From: Actinoplanes siamensis
Lineage (GTDB): Bacteria > Actinomycetota > Actinomycetes > Mycobacteriales > Micromonosporaceae
Assembly (NCBI RefSeq): GCF_016862395.1
Contig: NZ_BOMW01000006.1
Coordinates: forward strand, 62,001 to 126,000
Reading direction: 5' to 3'
DNA: 64,000 nt
The notes beneath the pieces were generated by a model. That model was not told the origin of the DNA. It saw only the letters and a list, made by a program, of their open reading frames with translations, and searched no databases. Numbering within the stretch: the first letter of the stretch is position 1; each line of letters starts with the position of its first letter. Both the position numbers and the translations under genes were made by a program. Below, piece by piece: positions 1 through 7,104 of the stretch.

Positions 1-320
1 GCCTTGTTCCGCTTGGCCAGCGCCGCGGCCCACCAGTAGAGCGCGCCTGCGGTCGGATAGGCCGAGCACACCTCGGCCATCGCCAGCGAGACCAGCGTGA
101 CCATGATGCCGACGAGGAGCCAGCCGATCGTGATCGCGAACGGCCCGCCGGCGTTCATCGCGATCACGTAGGACGTGATCGCGCCGGCCAGGATCGAGAT
201 GATCGAGAAGGAGACGGCGAAATTGGAGAAGCCGGACAACCGGCGGTGCAGTTCCTGCTTGTACCCGAGTTGCGCGAGTCGTTCCTCGTCGCTGCTGGAG
301 ACGGCTGGTTCAGTGCTCAT
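1..320 (-). CDS. APC-family amino acid permease, N-terminal part (cut by window edge)
   Basis: The visible 106 residues start MSTEPAVSSSDEERLAQLGY and continue with KQELHRRLSGFSNFAVSFSI. This is the characteristic N-terminus of actinobacterial/fungal GABA- and amino-acid permeases of the APC superfamily: a short acidic cytoplasmic tail followed at once by the first membrane helices. Two to three hydrophobic segments are visible before the sequence leaves the window. Start is the ATG at 318-320, preceded by GGGAG (complement of 328-332) at 7 nt. Family knowledge predicts proton-coupled uptake of amino acids or amines. Substrate cannot be assigned from this fragment, and the remaining roughly 400 residues lie outside the window. 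Confidence 0.85.
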   Translation of the reverse strand, partial: MSTEPAVSSSDEERLAQLGYKQELHRRLSGFSNFAVSFSIISILAGAITSYVIAMNAGGPFAITIGWLLVGIMVTLVSLAMAEVCSAYPTAGALYWWAAALAKRNK

Positions 321-327
321 AGGTGAG

Positions 328-399
328 CTCCCTATGCCGAAGGTGTGACCTGAGCCACGGCTTTCGGTGATGATCGCTCCGCTGTGTTACGGCCGTCAA
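328..399 (-). promoter_or_regulatory. Candidate promoter and RBS of the amino acid permease
   Basis: On the minus strand TTGACG (394-399) is followed after 18 bp by GATCAT (370-375), a plausible sigma-70-like -35/-10 pair. The RBS GGGAG lies at 328-332. The stretch is AT-richer than its surroundings. Assignment is by eye only. Confidence 0.35.
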
Positions 400-709
400 T
401 GATCAGCGTTAATTGCGTTGCCCGGGGTACGGCATGGTGCGAGCCTTGATGGCATCAGGGCGGGCCCGCAAGCTCTCGGCAAGCTTCGCCGGCCCGGTTG
501 TTCGGCAACCCTCCCGCGGCGATGCGGGGCGCGGTCACCTCTCTCACCCCGCACGCGGCTCTCCGGCCGCGGAGCGCCCGCCCCGCATCGCCGCCCTGCC
601 TGCTCCAGGTAGCTGCGCGCCGCCGAAACCTGGACGCGCGCCTCCATTCCCGGGCGGGCGGGCTGGGGGGGTCGCGACGTCGCGGAAACGGGCGCCGGCC
701 CGACCGGGG
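400..709. other. Intergenic stretch without a supported gene
   Basis: Open frames here are Arg/Pro/Ala-rich on both strands, overlap each other and match no family I recognise. They look like GC-driven spurious frames between the end of the ABC exporter genes and the permease promoter. Confidence 0.5.
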
Positions 710-740
710 GCGCCCGCCTCCGGCGGACCGGGGCGGGCGC
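710..740 (-). terminator. GC-rich hairpin downstream of the ABC exporter genes
   Basis: GCGCCCGCC (710-718) pairs perfectly with GGCGGGCGC (732-740) across a 13-nt loop, 22 bp beyond the stop of the ABC permease. There is no U-tract, which is common for actinobacterial terminators. Confidence 0.45.
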
Positions 741-761
741 GGGACTCACGTCGTACCGGAA

Positions 762-1817
762 TCAGGCTTTTCGCAGTGCCGCGGCGAACGAGGTCCGGAC
801 CTGCGTCCGCAGCAGCGACCCCGAGTAGACCCGGGCTCCCACCCCGAGCAGAGCCACCGCCGTGACCGCCAGCAGGACCACGGCGACCACCGGCTCCCAG
901 ACCGCCGCGTCACCCTCGAACAGCCGGATCGGCATCGCGATCGGCGAGGAGAACGGGATGTACGACAGGACGCGCATCGCGACGCCGTCATGCGGCAGGC
1001 TGATCACCGCGAAGAACGGGATCAGGACCAGCATCTGCACCGGCACCGTCGTGCTGGCCAGCTCCTCCTGGCGGGAGGCGAGCGCGCCCACCCCGGCCCA
1101 GAGCGCGGCCAGCATCACGAAACCGAGGACGAAGAACGGCACGAACCAGCCGATCGCCGGCAGCACCGCGGAGACCAGGCCGGGCGCGGTGTCGGTGGCG
1201 CTCATGCCCACGACCGCGACCAGGGCGAGCAGCCCCACCTGGGCGAACGCGAGCACGGTCAACGCGAACACCTTGCCGGCCAGCAGCGCGCGCACCGGCA
1301 CGCTGGACACCAGGATCTCCACGATCCGGGTCTGCTTCTCCTCGACCACGCTCTGCGCGATCTGCATGCCGAAGGTGAACGAGGTGAAGAAGAACAGCAT
1401 CGCGAACGCGACCGGCACGATCACCTTGAGGAACGGGTCGACGTCGGACGGCTCCAGCAGGCGGACCTGCGGCGCGGTGCTGAGCGCCTCGACCACGTCG
1501 TCCGGGCTCTCCTCGTCGCCGATCACCACCGGGCCGGGCAGCACCGCGCCGTCCACCTCGCCGTCCCGGACCAGCTGCTCGGCGGTCGCCTGGTCGGCGA
1601 CGATCCGCACCTGCATGCCGTGCTCCCGCAGCACGGCGGCCGAGCCGCCGTCGACGACCGCGACCTTGGTGGCGCCGCCGTTGAGCAGCGACGGCAGCAT
1701 GATCGACGCGACCACGATGACCAGGAAGAACACGGTGCTGAACAGGAACGCCTTGTCGCGCAGCTTGGTCCGGATCTCCCGGGCGGCGACCAGCTTGGCG
1801 GCTTCGAACGTGGTCAC
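762..1817 (-). CDS. ABC-2 type transporter permease, NatB-like
   Basis: 351 residues. An N-terminal cytoplasmic helix ending in TKLRDKAF leads into a first membrane segment (about 23-45). A large extracytoplasmic domain (about 46-200) follows, then a cluster of five C-terminal membrane helices (about 215-340). This is the architecture of NatB/ABC-2 exporters. Its ATG overlaps the stop of the upstream ATPase gene by 4 bp (ATGA), so the two are translationally coupled. Family knowledge: NatAB-type systems export sodium, drugs or peptides. The substrate here is unknown. The neighbouring two-component system is a plausible regulator, by position only. Confidence 0.85.
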   Translation of the reverse strand: MTTFEAAKLVAAREIRTKLRDKAFLFSTVFFLVIVVASIMLPSLLNGGATKVAVVDGGSAAVLREHGMQVRIVADQATAEQLVRDGEVDGAVLPGPVVIGDEESPDDVVEALSTAPQVRLLEPSDVDPFLKVIVPVAFAMLFFFTSFTFGMQIAQSVVEEKQTRIVEILVSSVPVRALLAGKVFALTVLAFAQVGLLALVAVVGMSATDTAPGLVSAVLPAIGWFVPFFVLGFVMLAALWAGVGALASRQEELASTTVPVQMLVLIPFFAVISLPHDGVAMRVLSYIPFSSPIAMPIRLFEGDAAVWEPVVAVVLLAVTAVALLGVGARVYSGSLLRTQVRTSFAAALRKA

Positions 1818-2704
1818 TGGACAACCTCTCGGAAGATCTCGGCGAGCGACGGGCGGACCGGGCCGAACGCGTGCACCGGGCCGCGGTCCAGGGCGGCGCG
1901 CAGCACGTCCTGGTCGGAACCGGAGTCGAGGTCGAAGACGGCGTTCCTGCCGTCCAGGTCGACGAGCGTGACGCCGGGCAGGTCACGCAGCCAGCCGGCG
2001 TCGGCGCCGACCTCTATCGCGTAGCGCGGCAGGGCGTACTGCTCACGCAGCGCGGCCCGGTCGCCGGCCGCGCGGATCGTGCCGTCCGCGATGATCACCA
2101 GGTCGTCGCAGAGGCGCTCCACCACGTCGAGCTGGTGGCTGGAGAAGAGCACCGCGGCGCCGGCGGCGGCCCGCTCGCGCAGCACGGCTACCACGTTGTC
2201 CACCGCCAGCGGGTCCAGGCCGGAGAACGGCTCGTCCAGCACCAGCAGCTCCGGGTCGTGCACCAGCGCGGCGGCGATCTGCGCGCGCTGCTGGTTGCCC
2301 AGCGACAGCTTCTGCACGTGGTCGTCGGCCCGGCCGGCCAGCTCCAGGCGCTCCAGCAGGGCCATCGTGCGGTCGCGCGCCTCGGCGGCGCCCAGCCCTT
2401 GCAGCCGGCCCAGGTAGACGATCTGCTCCAGGACGCTCATCTTCGGGTAGAGGCCGCGCTCCTCCGGCATGTAGCCGAAGCGCTGCCGGATCCCCCGGTC
2501 GAGCGGCTCGCCCCGCCAGGTCACCGTGCCCGCGTCGGCGGCCAGCACGCCCAGGATGATCCGCATGGTGGTGGTCTTGCCGGCGCCGTTGGCGCCCACG
2601 AATCCGGTCAGCCGACCGGCCGCCACGGTGAACGACACGTCCTTGAGGACCTGCCGCTCACCGAACGACCGGTCGACCCCGTCGACGGTGAGAACGGTGT
2701 TCAT
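1814..2704 (-). CDS. ABC transporter ATP-binding protein, NatA-like
   Basis: 296 residues from the ATG at 2702-2704. Walker A is GANGAGKTT (about 38-46), the signature is LSLGN, and Walker B LLVLDEP is followed by the H-loop FSSHQ. The C-terminal 80 residues form the extra domain typical of NatA/CcmA-type exporters. The frame stays open upstream of 2704, but the conserved family start MNTVLTVDGV and the loss of coding character upstream support this start. Partner of the downstream permease, with a 4-bp overlap. Confidence 0.9.
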   Translation of the reverse strand: MNTVLTVDGVDRSFGERQVLKDVSFTVAAGRLTGFVGANGAGKTTTMRIILGVLAADAGTVTWRGEPLDRGIRQRFGYMPEERGLYPKMSVLEQIVYLGRLQGLGAAEARDRTMALLERLELAGRADDHVQKLSLGNQQRAQIAAALVHDPELLVLDEPFSGLDPLAVDNVVAVLRERAAAGAAVLFSSHQLDVVERLCDDLVIIADGTIRAAGDRAALREQYALPRYAIEVGADAGWLRDLPGVTLVDLDGRNAVFDLDSGSDQDVLRAALDRGPVHAFGPVRPSLAEIFREVVQ

Positions 2705-2765
2705 GCCATTGACGCTAGGCTTTCGGGCCGCCGCCGGCGTCCGGCTCGCGACGGACCGTCCCGGG

Positions 2766-3425
2766 TCATCCCTGCGAAGGACGGACCACACCCATCTCGT
2801 ACGCCAGGACCACCGCCTGTGTGCGGTCACGCGCGCCGAGCTTCATCAACACCCGGCTCACGTGCGTCTTCACGGTCGTCTCGCCCAGGTGCAGAGCGGC
2901 GGCGATCTCCGCGTTCGTCGCCCCGCCGGCCAGCTGGACCAGCACCTCGTGCTCGCGCGGGGTCAGCTCGCCGAGCCGCGCAGCCGGCTCGGGCGCCCGC
3001 TGGCGGGGCGCGCTGAACTGGGCGATCACCCGCCGGGTCACCGCCGGCGCGAGCAGCGCGTCACCGGCCGCGAGCACCCGGACCGCCTCGGTCAGCGCCT
3101 CCGGCGTCCCGTTCTTGAGCAGGAACCCGCTGGCCCCCGCCTGCAGCGCCGCGAACAGGTAGTCGTCCCGGTCGAACGTGGTCAGGATCAACACCGAGGG
3201 GCCGCTTCCGGCCGCGATCCGCCGGGTCGCCTCCAGACCGTCCATCACCGGCATCTCGACATCCATCAGTACGACGTCGGGCCGCAGCCGCAGCGCCAGC
3301 TCCACCGCCCGCTGGCCGTCCGCCGCCTCCCCGACCACCGTGATGTCGTCCTCCATCTCCAGGATGACCCGGAACCCGGAGCGCACCAGCTGATGGTCGT
3401 CCGCGAGGAGGACCCGGATGGTCAC
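2766..3425 (-). CDS. NarL/LuxR-family response regulator
   Basis: 219 residues. The receiver domain (about 1-120) carries the acidic pair at 9-10, phospho-acceptor D55 in LMDVEMPVMDG and the conserved lysine in FLLKNGTP. A LuxR-type HTH (about 150-212) begins ELTPREHEVL. Start is GTG at 3423-3425, overlapping the sensor kinase stop by 4 bp (GTGA). It transduces phosphorylation from the upstream kinase to target promoters, which may include the exporter 61 bp downstream (inference from position). Confidence 0.92.
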   Translation of the reverse strand: MTIRVLLADDHQLVRSGFRVILEMEDDITVVGEAADGQRAVELALRLRPDVVLMDVEMPVMDGLEATRRIAAGSGPSVLILTTFDRDDYLFAALQAGASGFLLKNGTPEALTEAVRVLAAGDALLAPAVTRRVIAQFSAPRQRAPEPAARLGELTPREHEVLVQLAGGATNAEIAAALHLGETTVKTHVSRVLMKLGARDRTQAVVLAYEMGVVRPSQG

Positions 3426-4699
3426 GCGGCGCTCCCCACGGTCGCCGGCCCGTAGGGCAGCCGGGCCCGCACCCGGAACCCGCCACCGCCGCGCCGCCCG
3501 TGCTCCAGCGTCCCGTCGTGCACCGCCACCCGCTCCCGCATCCCGATCAGTCCCATCCCGCCGCCACCCGCGCCGGTCCCGCCGTGCCCGTCGTCGGCCA
3601 CGTCCAGCTCCAACTCCCCGGCCAGGTAGCGGACGCGGATGTCGATGGTGCCGGCCTGCGCGTGCTTGAGCGTATTGGTCACCGATTCCTGCACGATCCG
3701 GTAGGCCGCCTGGGACAGCGACTCGGGCAGCGGCGCCGGATCGCCGTACGTCCCGAAGTGAACCTGGAGACCGGCCTCCCGGGCCCGGTCGGCGATCTCC
3801 TCGATCCGGTCGATGCCGGCGCCCGGCGCCGGCTCGGTGTCCGCGCCGCTGGAACGCAGCGCGCCCAGCATCCGGCGCAGCTCGCCCACCGCGGTCCGGG
3901 CGCCCTCCTCGACGGCGGTCAGCGCGGCGACCGCCCGGGCCGGGTCCTTGTCCAGCGCCCGGCGGCACGCGGAGGCCTGGATGCCCATCACCGACACGTG
4001 GTGCGCCACCACGTCGTGCAGCTCCCGGGCGATCCGGACGCGCTCGTCGAGAACCGCCCGGCCGGCGGCCGCCTCCTGAGCCGCGCGCAGTTGCTCGGCC
4101 TGTTCCCGCAGCTGGTGCTGCCGCCACACGGCGCGCCAGGCGGCGTCGCCCATCAGGTAGGTGAAGCCGAAGAAGACGATGTTCTGCAGGTAGCTGGTGA
4201 ACACCACGGACCAGACACCGGGCAGCTCGCCGGTGGCGCCGCTCAGCTCGGCGACGGTGATCATGTCGTGGTACAGCGCCCAGGAGAGGGTCAGCCAGCC
4301 GAACATCACCACCACGATGCCCAGGCGCAGGGCGCGGGCGCGCCTGCGGTCCGGGCCCCAGGCGCCCAGCGCGTAGATCGCGGCGAACAGGGCGTACGTG
4401 GTGACCATCTGCTCCGGGGAGAACCGCGCCTGACCGGCGATGAAGGCGATCGAGATCACCACGGCGACCAGGTCCGGGGCGATCCGGCGCCAGGCCAGCG
4501 GCCCGGTGGTGACCACCGCCCAGAAGATCTGCTCGGCCAGGGCCGGGGCCCGTTCGCCGTGGAACGACCCGGTGCTGCGCATCAGGTAGAGGCTGAGAAC
4601 GGCGATGGCGGCGGTCGCCGCCCCGATCAGCAGGTCGTTACGGCGCTGTTCGGGGGTCGGGCCCGGCCGCCGCCACTCTTCGACGTTCCACGATGGCAT
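3422..4699 (-). CDS. Sensor histidine kinase, NarL-type (HisKA_3)
   Basis: 425 residues from ATG 4697-4699 (MPSWNVEEW). Four to six hydrophobic helices span about 20-190. A coiled linker of Glu/Gln/Ala follows. The HisKA_3 dimerisation motif RELHDVVAHH contains the phosphorylated H228. The C-terminal HATPase_c domain shows the N-box (NTLKHA), DDGHGG and a GMGLIGMRER G-box. No periplasmic sensor domain is apparent, so the stimulus is probably membrane-associated, as in DesK/LiaS-like kinases. Coupled to the response regulator by a 4-bp overlap. Confidence 0.9.
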   Translation of the reverse strand: MPSWNVEEWRRPGPTPEQRRNDLLIGAATAAIAVLSLYLMRSTGSFHGERAPALAEQIFWAVVTTGPLAWRRIAPDLVAVVISIAFIAGQARFSPEQMVTTYALFAAIYALGAWGPDRRRARALRLGIVVVMFGWLTLSWALYHDMITVAELSGATGELPGVWSVVFTSYLQNIVFFGFTYLMGDAAWRAVWRQHQLREQAEQLRAAQEAAAGRAVLDERVRIARELHDVVAHHVSVMGIQASACRRALDKDPARAVAALTAVEEGARTAVGELRRMLGALRSSGADTEPAPGAGIDRIEEIADRAREAGLQVHFGTYGDPAPLPESLSQAAYRIVQESVTNTLKHAQAGTIDIRVRYLAGELELDVADDGHGGTGAGGGGMGLIGMRERVAVHDGTLEHGRRGGGGFRVRARLPYGPATVGSAA

Positions 4700-4709
4700 G
4701 CGGAAACGA

Positions 4710-5201
4710 TTACATGTTTTCCCGGGCGGTGGTATCACGGCGGGCCTGCGCCGGAATGCCGACCTCCGGGCCCGCGCCCGGGCCCAGCGGGATGCTCGCG
4801 TCCTCGCCGGGGCCGAGGGTGCCGCCGAGCTCGCGGATCCGACGGTGCGCGGCCGCCAGGCGGTCCTCCAGCGTGACGATCCGGACCGCGGCGGCGAGCA
4901 GGAAACCCTCGTCGAGCAGAAGCCGGACCCGGCCGGCGAGATCCAGCTGGTGGCGGGAGTAGCGGCGGTGGCCGCCGGCGGACCTCTCCGGTTCGATCAG
5001 GCCGGCGCCGTCGAGGCTGCGGAGAAAGGCCGGGGTCACCCCGATCAGTTCGGCGGCCCGGCCCATGGTGTACGCTGGGAGGTCGGCGTCCCGGTCGCTT
5101 GCCGGCCCGCGACCCGGGGACCTCGGGCCGCCGCGCGTCGGCGGCTTGGCGGGCGTCCGGTCGGCGGGCGCCGGGTTGCTGGGCATCCGGTTGATCGGCA
5201 T
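4710..5201 (-). CDS. MerR-family transcriptional regulator
   Basis: 163 residues from ATG 5199-5201, with a good RBS (GAGGTGG) 5' of it. A disordered Pro/Arg-rich N-terminal tail (1-42) precedes the winged helix-turn-helix YTMGRAAELIGVTPAFLRSL and the diagnostic wing GGHRRYSRHQL (about 43-110). A short helical dimerisation segment (about 115-140, TLEDRLAAAHRRI) follows. No effector-binding domain or metal-binding cysteines are visible, so the ligand, if any, is unknown. It ends 10 bp from the kinase start, and the two could be cotranscribed. Confidence 0.85.
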   Translation of the reverse strand: MPINRMPSNPAPADRTPAKPPTRGGPRSPGRGPASDRDADLPAYTMGRAAELIGVTPAFLRSLDGAGLIEPERSAGGHRRYSRHQLDLAGRVRLLLDEGFLLAAAVRIVTLEDRLAAAHRRIRELGGTLGPGEDASIPLGPGAGPEVGIPAQARRDTTARENM

Positions 5202-5223
5202 CGCCACCTCGTGCGCAGTCCAA

Positions 5224-5246
5224 GGCCCCGGCGGGTAACCGGGGCC
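5224..5246. terminator. Perfect hairpin in the MerR 5' leader (attenuator-like)
   Basis: GGCCCCGG (5224-5231) and CCGGGGCC (5239-5246) form an 8-bp perfect stem with a 7-nt loop, about 23 bp upstream of the MerR start codon. On the plus strand a CTTTT run follows shortly. On the minus strand it sits inside the leader and could act as an attenuator. Function is inferred from structure only. Confidence 0.4.
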
Positions 5247-5832
5247 CTGGCTTTTCAATTCTCGTGCCGACTCCACTGGCCGGCGCATGTGGTCGACCGG
5301 CTGCGTGCCGCTAGCAGTCGACCGGAGTGATGGGCATCGGCTGCGATCACCTCTTGTCGGGTCGGGGACGTGGTGATTACGCGTAACTGCGGTATCTCGT
5401 CCTCCTTCTCCAACTCAGCGTCTGTGCCAGTTTGCGATGCCGGCGGTTGACCGACTCGCCAAACGTATGCCACTTCCGGCCAAATTTCTAGAGTCGCCAC
5501 TGTAGATTTTTTTGTCAGCACCCATATTGAGCTGCTGTTATGCAACTTGCCGTCAACCTCTGCAAGACCCGTCGCACCATCCTGCCGCCCGCCGTCACGC
5601 CCTGCTGGACACCTTTCATCAGCCCTCGGTGAGACCCATGATGAAACCCATACCCCACTGCGCCCGGCCCGAGCTGGCGGACCCGACGTAACGGCGGATC
5701 GAGGCAGCGGCGCTCCCGAGATCGCCCTGATACGGCTGTGGCCGCTGGGCCGCCCTGGTTGCGCGGGGCGGGAGGAGACCCGGATCCGGTGGGCGGGCCG
5801 CCTTGCCCGGTGGGCATACGGTGGTGCCTGCC
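5247..5832. other. Long divergent intergenic region between MerR and HIT genes, partly AT-rich
   Basis: About 590 bp with no convincing gene. The 5380-5640 part is clearly AT-richer than the rest of the window, including a run of seven T at 5507-5513. On the minus strand TTTGGC occurs twice at 21-bp spacing (about 5456-5486), and a purine-rich RBS-like GGAGAAGGAGGACGAG follows (about 5400-5415) without an obvious start codon. It may hold the MerR promoter and a structured or peptide-encoding leader. Confidence 0.4.
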
Positions 5833-6258
5833 GTGGATTGCTACACCTGCCGCCGGAACGAGCGGATCGAGCAGCTGCCGGTGCGCGAGCTGATCGGGCT
5901 CGACGACCACTGGCGGGTGGCGCACGCCTTCGACGCGGCACTGCCGGGCTGGCTGGTCCTGCTCCCGCGGCGGCACGTCCTCTCGATCGCCGACCTCACC
6001 GACGCCGAGGCCGCCGTCCTCGGGACCTGGCAGGTGCGGCTGGCCCGGGCGCTGGGCGTGGTGACCGGGTGCGCCAAGACGTATGTGATGCAGTTCTCCG
6101 AGCAGGAGGGCTTCGCTCACCTGCACTTCCACGTGGTGCCCCGGATGCCCGGCCTGCCGGCGGAGCACCGCGGCCCGCGGATCTTCGCCTACCTGGGCGG
6201 GTCGCCCGCGGAAAACCTGGACGAGGTGGCGGCCGCGCTGCGCGACGCGCTGGCTTGA
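5833..6258 (+). CDS. HIT-family (histidine triad) protein
   Basis: About 141 residues. The histidine triad HLHFHVVPR is at H96, H98 and H100 (numbered from GTG 5833). A CYTC pair at residues 3-6 resembles the N-terminal zinc knuckle half of many bacterial HIT hydrolases. The family hydrolyses nucleotide phosphoramidates or dinucleoside polyphosphates; the exact substrate is unknown. Start is uncertain: GTG codons at 5821, 5824 and 5833 and a TTG at 5803 are in frame. 5833 fits the conserved family start and has GGTGG 8 nt upstream. Confidence 0.82.
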   Translation: MDCYTCRRNERIEQLPVRELIGLDDHWRVAHAFDAALPGWLVLLPRRHVLSIADLTDAEAAVLGTWQVRLARALGVVTGCAKTYVMQFSEQEGFAHLHFHVVPRMPGLPAEHRGPRIFAYLGGSPAENLDEVAAALRDALA

Positions 6259-6353
6259 CGTCCGCTCCGCCCTAGAGTCGTCCACGGTCCTGCGCGGGCT
6301 CGGGCGCCTCCCCGGAGTGTCCGGTCCGGCGACGTCCGGGCCAGCGCTCGCCT

Positions 6354-6513
6354 CCCTCGCCCCCCGACGACCGGCGGGCGCACCCGCGCGACGGCGCGTT
6401 CGTCCCGAGGGACCGGGTGATCCGGCCGAAGCCGGTGGCGCACGACCGGCGGCGGGAGCGCCGGCTGTGGGTGGCCACCGCCGAGCTGCTCCGCCGGCAG
6501 CTGATCAGGCGAC
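6354..6513 (+). pseudogene. Possible remnant of a short-chain dehydrogenase C-terminus
   Basis: One plus-strand frame reads FVPRDRVIRPKPVAHDRRRE followed by RRLWVATAELLRRQLI, which resembles the C-terminal tail of actinobacterial SDR oxidoreductases (RLW-x-x-TAEL). No Rossmann fold or catalytic Tyr-x3-Lys lies upstream, and no start is evident. The end runs into the convergent TetR gene. It may be a decayed gene or coincidence. Confidence 0.2.
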
Positions 6514-7095
6514 CCGCCGGACGATCGCGAGCATGGCCTCCTCGACGTCACCGATCGGCCGTTCCGGCTGGAACACCAGCCAGTCCACCGCGACCACCAG
6601 CCCCACCCCGAAGAGCGCCGCGGACGCCACCCGCACGTCCAGGTCGGCCGGCAGGTCACCGGAGTCCACCCCGGCCTGGACGGTCTCCGCGATCACGCCG
6701 ATCGCCTGTTCGCGCAGCAGCGCCAGGGTCTGCTGCCACTCCCGGTTGGTCCGCCACATCTCGGAGACCAGCAGCTGGGCGAAGGCCTGGTAGCGCTGGA
6801 TGTACGCGAGCTGGGCGCGGACCAGGGCACGGACCGCCTCGCGCGGCGGCAGGCCGGCCACCGCGCGGCGGAACTCCTCGGTGAGCAGGCCGACCCCGTG
6901 CCGCAACAGCTCCTTGAACAGGTCGGACTTGGACTTGAAATTGTAGTAGACGGTGCCCTTCGCGACGTTCGCGCGCAGGGCGATGTCGTCCACCGTGGTC
7001 TCGTTGAAGCCCTGCTCGGCGATCAGTTCCACGGCGGCCTCGTACAACCTCTGCCGGGTGTCCTCACGCCGCCGGCTGCGCCCGTCCATCGCCAC
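6505..7095 (-). CDS. TetR-family transcriptional repressor of the adjacent export operon
   Basis: 196 residues. The N-terminal TetR HTH (about 10-57) includes TTVDDIALRANVAKGTVYYN, the family hallmark, followed by a helical ligand-binding/dimerisation domain (about 70-190). Start is GTG 7095 or in-frame ATG 7089; no strong RBS is seen for either. It is the last gene of a leftward operon (ATPase, membrane protein, TetR). A perfect 28-bp palindrome of TetR-operator type lies at the operon's promoter, so autorepression relieved by an unknown ligand is the likely control. Confidence 0.9.
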   Translation of the reverse strand: MAMDGRSRRREDTRQRLYEAAVELIAEQGFNETTVDDIALRANVAKGTVYYNFKSKSDLFKELLRHGVGLLTEEFRRAVAGLPPREAVRALVRAQLAYIQRYQAFAQLLVSEMWRTNREWQQTLALLREQAIGVIAETVQAGVDSGDLPADLDVRVASAALFGVGLVVAVDWLVFQPERPIGDVEEAMLAIVRRVA

Positions 7096-7104
7096 GGAAC
7101 CAGG

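Noticed and set aside
4699..4738. Extended kinase start at 4738 (MIPPPGKTCN)
   Set aside because: It would overlap the MerR 3' end and adds no conserved residues; ATG 4699 gives the normal N-terminus.
5224..5640. Known riboswitch (for example cobalamin, since GCCACTG appears near 5496)
   Set aside because: The motif is on the strand without a following target gene and the other conserved boxes are absent.
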